A stretch of 64,000 bases of DNA from NCBI GenBank assembly GCA_035341665.1, contig DAOQVR010000010.1, positions 1 through 64,000 on the forward strand, in the 5' to 3' direction. A program made the position numbers and the translations under genes. Under the pieces are notes generated by a model. The model saw only the letters and a list, made by a program, of their open reading frames with translations. It was not told where the DNA came from and ran no database searches. Origin of the DNA: DAOQVR01 sp035341665 (lineage in GTDB: Bacteria > Chloroflexota > Anaerolineae > JAAYZQ01). Below are positions 1-9,097 of the stretch, in pieces; position 1 is the stretch's first letter, and each line of letters opens with the position of its first letter.

Positions 1-1115
1 GCCTGGCCCTCGTCGGGGAAGCGATTGGGGAGCATACCCTGTGAAACATAGTGCGCAAAGGTGCGCAGGATCTGGGCCGCCACCTCAAAGCGCCCGGTTG
101 CGAGGGACAGGCCCGGCAGCGAGATCATGGTATCGCGCCCCCAATCGCCGAACCAGGGGTAGCCGGCAATGACGGACCGGCCGTGCCCCTCCGGTGCCTC
201 CCCCGCTGCGGCCGCACGGATGGGCCGCTGTACCACGAACTGGTCCGCCGCCAATACCAGCTGCTCCATCGCCGAACCGCATGGGCCAAGGTGAGGCCGT
301 GCCCGCCCGAGCAACCGCTCCTCATGCGCTCGCTGCCGGGCATAAGCAGCCGCGCCGTCCAGGCCAGCGTCCGGCTCGGTCGTCGCGACAAGCGTGACCG
401 ACTCGCCCGGCTGCAGGGTCCAGTCGAATCGGCCTACTGCTACGTGATCGTCCAGTTCATCGAGCCCTTGGTACGCCTCCTCGCTCAGGAAGTAGCCGCG
501 GAGCCATCTGGGCTCGGGGACTGCCTCGCCAGCGCTGCTCAGCAGGTAGACCGGCACGCCCTCCTCGCGCAAGCCCACCCGGAGGCCATGCGCCACGCTC
601 TCTACGGCTCTCTTGCAGCAGCGGAAGCCCTGCATCCCGCGCGTGCTACCGTGGTGATCCCGATAGTTCACCAGCGCACGGGCACGCAATCGCAGGGGGC
701 CGCTCGCCCGCGTCAGTCGATACAACACATAGGTTGTGTTGGCTCCCTGCTCCATCCAGACACGCTTCTCCAGCAGCTCATCTCCCACGGCGTAGCGCCA
801 CACAGGCGCCGCGCCCTCCAGAAAGAAACGCTCCAGGTGGACGAACCCCTGGGGTGCTACTTTCCCGCCGGCCCGGCGGTCGGCGTACAGGCAGCCGTTC
901 TCCCCGTCATAGATCACGCTCTCGTCGAGCTTGGTCACCAGAAGCGTGCGGGCCACCGGTGGCTGGAGTGCCGCGACGAGCAGCCCGTGATAGCGGCGGG
1001 TTAGCACACCGCTGACCGTTCCCATCGCGTACCCGCCCATGCCGTTGGTCACCAGCCACTCGCGCTTGCCCGAGAAGGCCAGGTCCCCGCATGCTACCCG
1101 CCCAAAGTCAAGCAT
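1..1115 (-). CDS. Glycogen debranching enzyme, 5' part (cut by window edge)
   Basis: About 371 codons are visible, reading leftward off the window without a stop. The ATG at 1115 has an upstream purine-rich AAGGGAAGAGG ribosome site. The N-terminal ~290 residues (start MLDFGRVACGDL, then EWLVTNGMGGYAMGT) match the GDE_N sandwich domain of bacterial/archaeal amylo-alpha-1,6-glucosidases. The segment GYPWFGDWGRDTM then marks the start of the (alpha/alpha)6 catalytic barrel. The family removes alpha-1,6 branches from glycogen in the cytoplasm. It lies 106 nt downstream of tldE on the same strand and is possibly the last gene of that run. The catalytic acids lie outside the window, so activity cannot be confirmed. 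Confidence 0.9.
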   Translation of the reverse strand, partial: MLDFGRVACGDLAFSGKREWLVTNGMGGYAMGTVSGVLTRRYHGLLVAALQPPVARTLLVTKLDESVIYDGENGCLYADRRAGGKVAPQGFVHLERFFLEGAAPVWRYAVGDELLEKRVWMEQGANTTYVLYRLTRASGPLRLRARALVNYRDHHGSTRGMQGFRCCKRAVESVAHGLRVGLREEGVPVYLLSSAGEAVPEPRWLRGYFLSEEAYQGLDELDDHVAVGRFDWTLQPGESVTLVATTEPDAGLDGAAAYARQRAHEERLLGRARPHLGPCGSAMEQLVLAADQFVVQRPIRAAAAGEAPEGHGRSVIAGYPWFGDWGRDTMISLPGLSLATGRFEVAAQILRTFAHYVSQGMLPNRFPDEGQ

Positions 1116-1221
1116 CCTCTTCCCTTCTTGCCAGCGTCCGTGCCGTGGCGCGCGAAGGAGGCAGGATTCGCCCTGCCTCCTCGTCGTGCTGCATGCCCGG
1201 GTGCGCGGCCCGCAGTTGGCG

Positions 1222-2520
1222 CTACTCTTTGGCGATGACGTTCAGTTCGGGCAGCAGGACATACGGCAGGCAGAACGATCCGTACACCCACTGCGTCTCC
1301 CGGCTGACCGCGGCCACATCCTTGAGCAGGTCGTAGACATTGCCGGCGATCGACAGGTCCTTCACCCGCCCCACGATCTGCCCGTGCTCGATTTTGAACG
1401 CCAGCGCCAGGGGGTTGGAGAAGGCACCCGAGATGATATTCCCCTGCCCGAGGCCCAGGACATCTTCGACCAACAGCCCTTCCTCGACGCCAGCAACGAT
1501 CTGGGCCAAGGGCGTCTCTCCTCCTGCCAGCAGAAGGTTGGTAGGCGCCGGGCGCGGCTGCTGGAACAGGCCCCGCGACCCGTTGCCGGTCGGCTCCACC
1601 CCCGACTGGGCCGCCGTCTTGAGGTCATAGAGGAACCCCCGCAGCACACCGCGATCAAAGAGCACATTGGTGCGGTGCGGCACGCCCTCGTCGTCGTATG
1701 GGGCGCTGCCCAACCGGCCGTCGAGGGTCCCGTCGTCCACGAGCGTGATCTTGGCGTCGAGCAGCTTCTCCCCCACACGGCCACCGAGCGGAGAGACGCC
1801 GTTGAAGACGTTCTTGCCGTCCACGCCTTCCATCAGGGGGAGTGCGAGGGTCAGCACACCCGTCGGCGAAAAGAGCACCGGCAGCCGGGCGGTGTGCATG
1901 GACGTCAGCCGCCGCGCCAGCACCAGTTTGTCCGCCAGGCGGTGGGCAAAGGCCATATAGTCGTCGTCCCATACCGTAGTCCCGAGCATATCGTACAGGA
2001 TCAGGACGTCGTCTCCCTCGATGCGCGCCACCTCCGCCCCAACTGAAAGGGGCGACCTCTGGAAGGCCGCCTCCAGGCCCGCCTGGTTGCGGATTACCAC
2101 CTCCTCCGAGCCCCGCGTCAAGCTGATGTTGACCTGCACCCCAGGATCGGTCTGGACCAGCAGGGCGACGACCTCCTGCCCAATCTCCACCAATCGCTCC
2201 ACTGGCAGGGTGTGGATTGCCCGATCGAACACCGTCACCCGGGGTGACGGTCGCGGTGCGGGGAACGAGAGGGCCACCTCGTCGCCGTAGGCAGCCGACT
2301 CAAGGACGTTGCCCACCAGCCGGTCGACGGCCTGCTCGTCGCTGCAGGCGGAGAATCCCAGCCGCCCGCCGCGCACGACGCGCACGGCAACGCCGCTCGT
2401 CTCCTCCACCTTGCTGGTCTTGAACCGGTTGGCCTCGAACTCGACACTCGTGGCCTCGTTGCGCAGGTGAACGACCTCCACCTGCTCGGCCTCTGCTTGG
2501 AGCCGCTCCAGGATGTCCAT
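1222..2520 (-). CDS. tldE: TldE/PmbA-type metallopeptidase subunit
   Basis: A 432-residue protein. The start MDILERLQAEAEQVEVV is chosen because AAGGAGAT lies 5 nt before the ATG; longer in-frame starts have no ribosome site. It has TldD/PmbA-family features (N-terminal NEATSVEFEANRFKTSK segment, C-terminal GNVYDLLKDVAAVS) but no HExxxH zinc motif, as expected for the non-catalytic E subunit. TldD and TldE form a heteromeric protease that degrades unfolded peptides, matures some ribosomal peptides (microcin B17) and degrades the CcdA antitoxin. tldD ends 26 nt upstream, so the pair is almost certainly co-transcribed. No peptide precursor gene was recognised nearby. Confidence 0.9.
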   Translation of the reverse strand: MDILERLQAEAEQVEVVHLRNEATSVEFEANRFKTSKVEETSGVAVRVVRGGRLGFSACSDEQAVDRLVGNVLESAAYGDEVALSFPAPRPSPRVTVFDRAIHTLPVERLVEIGQEVVALLVQTDPGVQVNISLTRGSEEVVIRNQAGLEAAFQRSPLSVGAEVARIEGDDVLILYDMLGTTVWDDDYMAFAHRLADKLVLARRLTSMHTARLPVLFSPTGVLTLALPLMEGVDGKNVFNGVSPLGGRVGEKLLDAKITLVDDGTLDGRLGSAPYDDEGVPHRTNVLFDRGVLRGFLYDLKTAAQSGVEPTGNGSRGLFQQPRPAPTNLLLAGGETPLAQIVAGVEEGLLVEDVLGLGQGNIISGAFSNPLALAFKIEHGQIVGRVKDLSIAGNVYDLLKDVAAVSRETQWVYGSFCLPYVLLPELNVIAKE

Positions 2521-2546
2521 TGGTATCTCCTTCTTCCGAGTGTCCA

Positions 2547-3917
2547 TCATCGGCCGCCGATGACCACATCCTGGATTCGGATGTGCGGAGCACCCATGCC
2601 AACCGGAAGCGGGTGCTGGTTGCCCTTTCCGCAGCCGCCCGCATGGTTCAGCCACTGGAAATCGTCGCCGACCGCGTCGATGCTCATCAGGGTGGTAAAG
2701 AGGTTGCCGGCCAGGATCACATCCTTCACCATCTCTGCGATTTCGCCGTCGCGGATCATGTAGGCATAGCCAGAGCTGAAGGAAAAGTTCTCCAGGGCGG
2801 TCTGCCCGCCATAGGCGTCGCAGGCATAGATGCCGAGCTTGATGTCCCTGATCATCTCTGGAAAGGGTGTGCCCCCGGCTTCGATGGCGGTGTTGGTCAT
2901 GCGCACGATTGGTGCGTGCCGGTAGTTGATCGCCCGCGCGTTGCCGCTGGGCCGCTCACCCATCTTGGCTGCCGTCTCGCGCGAGTGGAGCCGCCCGACC
3001 AGGATCCCATCTCTGATCAGGTCATTGCGCCGGGTGGGCGTCCCCTCGTCATCGTAGCGGTGGGTGCCACGGACGCCGAGCACAAAGCCGTCGTCGTACA
3101 CAGTCAAGATATCCTGCCCGAAGCGCCTCCCGAGCACCATCATCTCGCGCGCCTTGGGGTTCTCGTACACAAAATCTGACTCAGAGAGGTGCCCGAACGC
3201 CTCGTGGACAAAGACCCCCGCCAGCTCGTGATTGCAGACGACCGGATACCGGCCGCCGACCACTGTCTCCGCACCCAGCAGCTCGATCGCCCGCTGCGCG
3301 GTAGTGCGGGCGACCTCCTCGCATCCCTGGACGTAGTCGAAGCCAAAGGGCCCTGCACGCGTCTGGTAGCAGGTTTGCACGTTGTCCCCGTCGCGCGCGA
3401 GTGCAATGAATGCGAGTGAGATGCTTGGGCGCTCCTCCTCGATGAAGCTGCCATCGGACGAGGCAAAGCAGTAGCGCACAAACGCGTCTTGGTAGACGAC
3501 ATTCGGCTCGGCGATTTGGTCGCTGTAGCCAAGTAGGATGGCGTTGTAGGCTTCGGCCAGCGCCTTCTTCTCGGCGAGAGGAACTTGCCGGAAGTCATGC
3601 GGCAGCGGCGCCGCGATTCTGTCCTCCGAGATGGGGATCGGTGCCAGCTCGATTGGCTGCTCACTGTGGGCCATACGGGCGCACGCCATAGCCTGGTCGA
3701 CCCGAGCGGGCAGGTCCTCCAGGCTGTTGAAGCTTGCGACGCCCCACCCATTCTTCCGAAACAGGCAGCGAACGAGCCCCCCGGTATCGATCACCGAGCT
3801 GGCCGTCTCCAGGTTCCTACCGCGGTAGGCGACGGTGGTGGCCTCGCGTCGCTCGATCCGGACCTCGGTGTAGTCGGCCCTGCTGCGCCGCAGTGCGTCT
3901 CTCATTTGGTTTTGCAT
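2547..3917 (-). CDS. tldD: TldD metallopeptidase (catalytic subunit)
   Basis: A 456-residue protein. ATG 3917 (MQNQMRDALRR) is chosen for the GAGGAG ribosome site just upstream. The zinc motif HEAFGH is at residues 238-243, followed by LSESDFVYENPKA, typical of TldD. The C-terminal half carries the conserved RMTNTAIEAGG and GGCGKGNQHPLPVG segments. It is the active zinc protease of the TldD/TldE heteromer. It sits between a membrane protein (25 nt upstream) and tldE (26 nt downstream) in a tight minus-strand run. The protein is full length and the motif intact. The natural substrate cannot be deduced. Confidence 0.93.
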   Translation of the reverse strand: MQNQMRDALRRSRADYTEVRIERREATTVAYRGRNLETASSVIDTGGLVRCLFRKNGWGVASFNSLEDLPARVDQAMACARMAHSEQPIELAPIPISEDRIAAPLPHDFRQVPLAEKKALAEAYNAILLGYSDQIAEPNVVYQDAFVRYCFASSDGSFIEEERPSISLAFIALARDGDNVQTCYQTRAGPFGFDYVQGCEEVARTTAQRAIELLGAETVVGGRYPVVCNHELAGVFVHEAFGHLSESDFVYENPKAREMMVLGRRFGQDILTVYDDGFVLGVRGTHRYDDEGTPTRRNDLIRDGILVGRLHSRETAAKMGERPSGNARAINYRHAPIVRMTNTAIEAGGTPFPEMIRDIKLGIYACDAYGGQTALENFSFSSGYAYMIRDGEIAEMVKDVILAGNLFTTLMSIDAVGDDFQWLNHAGGCGKGNQHPLPVGMGAPHIRIQDVVIGGR

Positions 3918-3942
3918 AGGACTCCTCCTCACTCAGGCACGA

Positions 3943-4662
3943 TTAGTCGGCCAGTACCAGGTAAAGCGTGGCGGTCATCGTAAGTAACGCCAGGGCGAGC
4001 AGAATGACGCCAAGGACCCACGCACCCAGGATACTCAGGATTAGGGCGGTTAGCACGACCAGCGCCAGGAACGCCATGGCGGTAGTCGCCGAGCGCTTCT
4101 TTCCCTCCAATGGCTGGTTGCCCTTGACCCAGAGGAGCATCCCTCCCGCCATGCTAGCTAGGCCCACAATCAGTACCAGGGCCAAGACTTGCGTGCCGGT
4201 GATGCCGGGCACGTCCAGTACCATGATGCCGCACATGCTCTGGCGGTAGGGAAAGGGATAGGTCGGGTTGGTCATCCCATTCACGAAGACAAAGTACTTC
4301 AGGTCGATGTCTGCCGAGGTCACTGCCCAGTCGACCCGCGCTTTTCCTCCCGGCGCGACCTCCACTTGCTCACGTACCTGACGGGCCGGCCCACCTGTGC
4401 TGATCTCGGCGCGAGCAGTAAAGGGGATCGGCCTGTCGGTCGGGTTCCTGAGGATGACGGTGACGGTGCCGGTCTCTTCCCTCGTCATCAGGACAGGGCA
4501 CCGGAAGCCCGGCAGCGGCTCCTCTGCCCACAACGGGAACCCATAGAAGGTCGCCTCGAGGTCGGCCACGGTGCCTGCAGCAGCCAGGGCCATCGTCAGC
4601 AGGATGCCCAGCCAAAGCAGGAAAAACCCCAGGGCGCGAGAGAGCTTTCTGCGAGTGCTCAT
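3943..4662 (-). CDS. Uncharacterised membrane protein with an extracytoplasmic domain
   Basis: A 239-residue protein. ATG 4662 (MSTRRKLSRALGFF) is preferred because GGGAGGAG lies just upstream. One hydrophobic helix near residues 8-30 is followed by a roughly 120-residue extracytoplasmic segment with two cysteines (FRCPVLMT, SMCGIMV) that reads like a beta-sandwich (TVILRNPTDRPIPFT). Then come a TM helix (VLALVLIVGLASMAGGMLLW) and a final hydrophobic hairpin rich in Ala/Leu/Val. I do not recognise a family. It lies between murF-alr (93 nt upstream) and tldD (25 nt downstream) on the same strand, so it is probably co-transcribed, but the context does not fix a function. Confidence 0.75.
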   Translation of the reverse strand: MSTRRKLSRALGFFLLWLGILLTMALAAAGTVADLEATFYGFPLWAEEPLPGFRCPVLMTREETGTVTVILRNPTDRPIPFTARAEISTGGPARQVREQVEVAPGGKARVDWAVTSADIDLKYFVFVNGMTNPTYPFPYRQSMCGIMVLDVPGITGTQVLALVLIVGLASMAGGMLLWVKGNQPLEGKKRSATTAMAFLALVVLTALILSILGAWVLGVILLALALLTMTATLYLVLAD

Positions 4663-4755
4663 GGATCTCCTCCCTTCTCCTGTACCGTACACCTGCATAA
4701 CGCTCCGCGCTGCCCAGCCCGTTCACCCTGTTGACCAGCCAGCCGCGAGGGGTGC

Positions 4756-7332
4756 CTACACCACCCTCGGCACGCGGGCCAGGATCTCGCTCACGACCTC
4801 GTAGTTGATCGTCCCAAGGCGGTCGGCCACATCTTCGGCCGTGATCCTCTGGCCGCCCTGCTCCCCGATCAGCACGACCTCGTCTCCCTGGCGCACATCC
4901 GGGATGGCCGTCACATCGATCATCGTCTGATCCATGCAGACCCTGCCCACGACCGGGGCCCGCCGGCCGCGCACGAGCACCTCGCCCCAGTGGCGCGGCG
5001 CCCGCCGAAAGCCATCTGCATAGCCGACCGGAAGGACGGCAATGCGCTGCTTGCCTGTCGTCTGGTAGATATTGCCGTAGCTGACATAGCTTCCGGCCGG
5101 CAGGCTCTTGACTTGCGCGACCTGCGTCTTGAAGGAGAGGGCCGGTCGGAAATCGGCCGGGAGTCGCGCATCTGGCGACGGCTGGAGGCCATACATGGCG
5201 ATCCCGAGCCGGACTAGGTTGAAGTGGCTCTCCTCGAATCCGAGGATGGCCGCCGAGTTCGCGGCATGCACCAGTGGGAACCGGAGGCCCTCGGCGTCAA
5301 GAGCATCTAGCACGGAGCGGAAGCGATCGAGCTGGTAGCGCGTGTAGGCCGGGTCACTGTCGGCAACCGAAAAGTGAGTGAAAATCCCCTCCGGCACCAG
5401 GCCGGGTATCCGTCGCAGCTCACGCACGAAGGGCAGCACCTCGCCGGGCAGCAAGCCCAGCCGTCCCATTCCGCTGTCCACCTTGACGTGGACGAGTGCA
5501 GGCCGGTCCATCTCGCGAGCAGCCCGGCCGATGGCCTGTGCCACGTCCAGGTCAAACACCGTGGCGGACAAGCCGTTGAGCACCAGCTCTCTGGCCTGCC
5601 AGGCAGGGGTAAAGCCCAGCACCAGGATAGGCGCAGAGACACCAGCCCGGCGCAGGATCACTCCTTCACTGACGCTGGCAACTCCCAGGTACTTGGCTCC
5701 ATTGTTGAGCGCGGTGCGAGCCACGCGGACCATGCCGTGGCCGTAGCCGTCCGCCTTGAGGACAGCCAGCACAGACACACCCGGGCCGACCATCTCGATC
5801 ACCTGCCGGACGTTGTGGGCGATCGCATCCAGGTCCACCTCGAGCCATGTGGGTCGTCCGGGATGCAGCAACCGCACCTGACGCCAGCCGGCCGTCTGCC
5901 GGACGAGCGCATCCGGGGCCTGCTCGGGGTGGGCAAGCAGGCCGGCGACCACTTGCTCCATGCGCGCCTCCACCGGTCCTTTCACCAGCAGGGTATCGCC
6001 GGGCTGCAGCCGGGGCGCGATCCGGCGCAGCGCGTCCTCGGTCGTATAGGTCACCATGACCTGCTCGCGCGAGAGGCCAGAAGCCTCGGCTCTCTCGGCG
6101 ATCCGGTGGGCGCCGTCCCCCAGCGCGACGAGCAGATCAACCACCTGCGCCGCCCGCCGGCCGACGGCCTCGCAGGCCTCCACCTCGTAGGCCCCCAACT
6201 CCCTCAACTCCCCCAGGATGGCCAGGCGCCTGCCTTTCCGGAAGAGGGCGAGCGTGTCCAGCGCGGCCAGGGTCGAGGCCGGGCTTGCGCTGAATGTGTC
6301 GTCCAGGACAAGGCTGCCGCCGACGCCCTCCAGGGGGTTGAGTCGCCCCGCCAGCGGTCGCACTGAAGTCAAGGCATCCAGCGCCTCCTCCAGCGGAACC
6401 TCCAGGGCCAGCCCGGTGGCGACGGCAGCCAGCGCGGCGTACACTTGGTGCCGACCCAAAAGAGGAAGCTGCACGCGCATCCTGCGCTCCCCGCGGTAAC
6501 CCGGCACCGGGAAAAAGTCGCCCACAAAGACAGTGAATGCCGTTCCCTCTGGACCGGCCTCGACGTAGCCGGCCACCAAGTCCGCGTCCGGGTCTAGCCC
6601 ATAGGTCACCACCCGCGCCTGAGTGCGCGCCGACATGCTCCGCACCCTTGTGTCGTCGTAGTTGAGGATGGCCACTCCACCTGCCTTGGCCGCAGGCAAT
6701 GCCTCCACCAGGCGCCCCTTTTCGGTGGCGATCGCATCTAGCGACCCAAGATAGGCAAGGTGGGTTTCGTTGACGGACGTGACGATACCGATCTGCGGCC
6801 GGGTGAGAGCGGCCAGGTCGCGGATCTGGTCAAGGCCGTCGCACGCCATCTCCAGCACCGCCACCCGGTGCTCGGGTGCGAGCCGGCCCAGAGCGATGGG
6901 AAGACCGTGCTGCGTATTGTAGCTCCCGTAGTTGCGGAAGACCGGGTAGCGCTTCGCCAGGACGGCAGCCACGAGCTCCTTCGTTGTCGTCTTGCCGGAT
7001 GAGCCTGTGATGCCAACCACCCGCGGGCGCAGCTTGCGCAGGATGAACCGCGCCCAATCCATAAGCGCCACCCGGGTGTCATTCACGACGATGCAGGTGG
7101 CACCATAGGCGGCTGTGTCAAAGGGCCTCTGGCACAGGACCCCTGCAGCCCCCCGCCGCACGGCGTCTTCGATGTAGTCGTGGCCGTCCCCCTTATCGGT
7201 CACAACCGCCAGGAACAGCTCTCCGGGGCTGAGAACTCGCGTGTCGTAGCAGAAATCCGTGAACTCGGGCGCCACGACCTGCCCGTGGACTGTTCCCCCA
7301 GTAGCTTCCAGAACGTCTGAAAGGTAGATCAT
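4756..7332 (-). CDS. Fused MurF (UDP-MurNAc-pentapeptide ligase) - alanine racemase
   Basis: An 858-residue fusion. Residues 1 to about 460 are a Mur ligase: MurF-like N-domain, P-loop GITGSSGKTTTKE at 108-120, NYDDTRV, and C-terminal GELRELGAYE. MurF adds D-Ala-D-Ala to the UDP-MurNAc-tripeptide. From about 485 it is a fold-III PLP alanine racemase: WLEVDLDAIAHN, PLP lysine K526 in AVLKADGYGHG, YVSYGNIY and GYADGFRR around the catalytic Tyr, and GRVCMDQTMID. The two activities are sequential (L-Ala to D-Ala, then use of the dipeptide), but no Ddl is fused. The ATG sits 7 nt after a TACAAT -10 box and has no Shine-Dalgarno site, suggesting a leaderless mRNA. MurF-Alr fusions are known in other phyla, for example Bacteroidota. 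Confidence 0.93.
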   Translation of the reverse strand: MIYLSDVLEATGGTVHGQVVAPEFTDFCYDTRVLSPGELFLAVVTDKGDGHDYIEDAVRRGAAGVLCQRPFDTAAYGATCIVVNDTRVALMDWARFILRKLRPRVVGITGSSGKTTTKELVAAVLAKRYPVFRNYGSYNTQHGLPIALGRLAPEHRVAVLEMACDGLDQIRDLAALTRPQIGIVTSVNETHLAYLGSLDAIATEKGRLVEALPAAKAGGVAILNYDDTRVRSMSARTQARVVTYGLDPDADLVAGYVEAGPEGTAFTVFVGDFFPVPGYRGERRMRVQLPLLGRHQVYAALAAVATGLALEVPLEEALDALTSVRPLAGRLNPLEGVGGSLVLDDTFSASPASTLAALDTLALFRKGRRLAILGELRELGAYEVEACEAVGRRAAQVVDLLVALGDGAHRIAERAEASGLSREQVMVTYTTEDALRRIAPRLQPGDTLLVKGPVEARMEQVVAGLLAHPEQAPDALVRQTAGWRQVRLLHPGRPTWLEVDLDAIAHNVRQVIEMVGPGVSVLAVLKADGYGHGMVRVARTALNNGAKYLGVASVSEGVILRRAGVSAPILVLGFTPAWQARELVLNGLSATVFDLDVAQAIGRAAREMDRPALVHVKVDSGMGRLGLLPGEVLPFVRELRRIPGLVPEGIFTHFSVADSDPAYTRYQLDRFRSVLDALDAEGLRFPLVHAANSAAILGFEESHFNLVRLGIAMYGLQPSPDARLPADFRPALSFKTQVAQVKSLPAGSYVSYGNIYQTTGKQRIAVLPVGYADGFRRAPRHWGEVLVRGRRAPVVGRVCMDQTMIDVTAIPDVRQGDEVVLIGEQGGQRITAEDVADRLGTINYEVVSEILARVPRVV

Positions 7333-7339
7333 GCAAGCG

Positions 7340-7369
7340 ATTGTACCACTCTGCTGGTCCGGTCGCCAA
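7340..7369 (-). promoter_or_regulatory. Predicted sigma-A promoter of murF-alr (leaderless)
   Basis: On the minus strand a TTGGCG -35 box (7364-7369) is followed by an 18-nt spacer and TACAAT (7340-7345). Only 7 nt separate the -10 box from the ATG at 7332, so transcription should start at or next to the start codon. No ribosome site is present. This is sequence reading only; no start site has been mapped. Confidence 0.6.
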
Positions 7370-7469
7370 CTGATCTGGCAGGCTATCGTGTGCTTCCCTG
7401 AGAGAGCCAGTTGGCCCGGGGAGAGGGCCGCCCTCCGGGGAGTCCGCCGATGAGGGATGAGGCTTCTGC
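7346..7469. other. Intergenic stretch between M28 peptidase stop and murF-alr start
   Basis: It contains a GC-rich self-complementary segment around 7412-7442 (CCGGGGAGAGGGC with CGCCCTCCGGGG) that could fold as a terminator-like hairpin for the M28 gene reading leftward. There is no strong T-tract, so the call is weak. No gene is seen here. Confidence 0.3.
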
Positions 7470-9095
7470 CTAGGGGATTGGCTCGAGGGCGGCCGTCAGT
7501 GCAACGCGGGCCATATGCTCCAGGACGTCTGCCATCTCCCGGGCAAGGTCCACACCGTCATAGGGATCATGGATGTGTGCCGCAAAGTGAAAACTGCCGG
7601 TCGCCTCCATAGCCCGCTCGTCCAGGAAGATGAGGTCGGCGTTGGGTATCGAGAGGCTATCGAAGGGGTAGTTGTCGGAGTAGACTGCGGAAGCATCCTC
7701 CATGGCGACCGTAGCGCCGTGCTGACCTGCGGCCGCGGCCAGGTAGATCGGCCAATCCAGCCGAGCAGCTCCCAGTTCGGACTCGTTCCACGTCACCAGG
7801 CTGACTTGTGCCTCGATGCCCTCCAGTGGATAGGTGAGGCAATCGATCTGCAGCATGGCCGCCGTGCGGCTCAGCAGCGCTGCATGGGTGTTCACAAAGT
7901 GGCTTGAGCCCAGCAGCCCCAGCTCCTCGCTCCCGAACCAGGTAAGGTACAGGTCGGTGGGCGGCTGGGTCCGCGACGCATCCAACACGCGCGCGACTTC
8001 GATCAAGATGGCCGAGCCGCTCGCATCGTCCATCGCTCCAGGGTTGTTGGGGCTGTCGATGTGCGCTCCGAGGATCACTGCGCGTGAAGGATCGCGGCCT
8101 GGGATGCGTACTACCAGGTTCCCTGAGACCGCAGGCGCCAGAACATCCGCGTCCCAAAGGAGCATCGCGCGCTCGACACGCCCGAGGTCAGTCCAGCCTT
8201 CGATTCCCGCTGCAGCCAGGTCCTCGAGCCGGACAACCACCGTGGGTGGGACCACGCCGCGTGCCTGCCGGCTGAGGGCGCCTCCCTCGCCAGCAAACAC
8301 GCCATGGCTCTCTCCCGGCTCATTGGAGAACTGGGTCACCAGCACCAGGCCCGCCGGCTCGTGGGCCAACAATGTTGCGGCGGTCGAGACTGCCCCCTCC
8401 ATCCCGCCACGGAGCATTGGGTCGATCACGGAATAGTCAAGCACTACCACCCGGCCCGCCAGGGCCCCGCGGGAGAGAGCGTCCAACTCGCCGGTCGACC
8501 CGATGCGAACGACCGGCCCGTCTACCACAACCGGATCCCGCTTCGAGTCGCCCACCAGGCCGTCCGAGTCGAAATTCCTGGCTAGGTCAGGGTCACTGCG
8601 CGAGCCGCGCAGGCCGCTTGCCGGCACGTGGACGGTACCCCCGTCGAGGGTCAGCTCGAGGCTCGTCTCCCACTGCTCGGTGCCAAGCGGCACCTCAAAG
8701 CTCTGGCGCTCCTGCTCCATGCCGAGGCCAGCTAGGTAGCCGAGCTCGCCCAGCGCCCGGCCGACATAGTCCAGCCCTTCGGCCTCACCGCTGGTCGCAG
8801 AATTCCGCCAGCCTGAATAGGGCTGGATGCCCGCCAGCGCCTCGATGGTGTCGAGCATGGCTTCCTGCGATAGGAGGGCATACGGGTCCATCATCCTTTC
8901 TGTCGCCGGCGTAGGAGAAGAGGCGGTCCCTGCTTGCGGTGAAGGGGACACCGGGGCCTGAGAAGGGGAGGGCTCTGCAGGCGCTTCTGGAGCGTGCGTG
9001 CCCTGCCCGGAGCGCACGGCAACATACACCATCCCGGTACCGGCCAGCAGGACCACGATAAGGGCAGACACCACCCAGGGATTGCACCGCCGCAT
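7470..9095 (-). CDS. Membrane-anchored M28-family aminopeptidase with PA domain
   Basis: A 541-residue protein. An uncleaved-looking signal anchor (VVSALIVVLLAGTGMVYVAV) is followed by a Pro/Ser/Ala-rich linker to about residue 65. A PA-type insert (around 190-290, GALAGRVVVLDYS) precedes the M28 zinc peptidase domain: GAHIDSPNNPGAMDDASG (metal His and Asp), then WFGSEELGLLGS with the catalytic and metal glutamates, and a late FHFAAHIHDPYD histidine segment. M28 enzymes remove N-terminal residues from peptides outside the cell. Its ATG lies 2 nt after the stop of the recombinase gene, so it is translationally coupled to that gene, an odd pairing. Substrate specificity is not predictable. Confidence 0.88.
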   Translation of the reverse strand: MRRCNPWVVSALIVVLLAGTGMVYVAVRSGQGTHAPEAPAEPSPSQAPVSPSPQAGTASSPTPATERMMDPYALLSQEAMLDTIEALAGIQPYSGWRNSATSGEAEGLDYVGRALGELGYLAGLGMEQERQSFEVPLGTEQWETSLELTLDGGTVHVPASGLRGSRSDPDLARNFDSDGLVGDSKRDPVVVDGPVVRIGSTGELDALSRGALAGRVVVLDYSVIDPMLRGGMEGAVSTAATLLAHEPAGLVLVTQFSNEPGESHGVFAGEGGALSRQARGVVPPTVVVRLEDLAAAGIEGWTDLGRVERAMLLWDADVLAPAVSGNLVVRIPGRDPSRAVILGAHIDSPNNPGAMDDASGSAILIEVARVLDASRTQPPTDLYLTWFGSEELGLLGSSHFVNTHAALLSRTAAMLQIDCLTYPLEGIEAQVSLVTWNESELGAARLDWPIYLAAAAGQHGATVAMEDASAVYSDNYPFDSLSIPNADLIFLDERAMEATGSFHFAAHIHDPYDGVDLAREMADVLEHMARVALTAALEPIP

Positions 9096-9097
9096 GG

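Noticed and set aside
51..1004. Long plus-strand ORF opposite the glycogen debranching enzyme
   Set aside because: Its protein is Arg/Pro/His-rich without any motif. The minus strand encodes a clear debranching enzyme through the same bases.
1039..2046. 335-codon plus-strand ORF over tldE
   Set aside because: Antisense shadow of a conserved gene in a GC-rich genome; no signal, motif or ribosome site.
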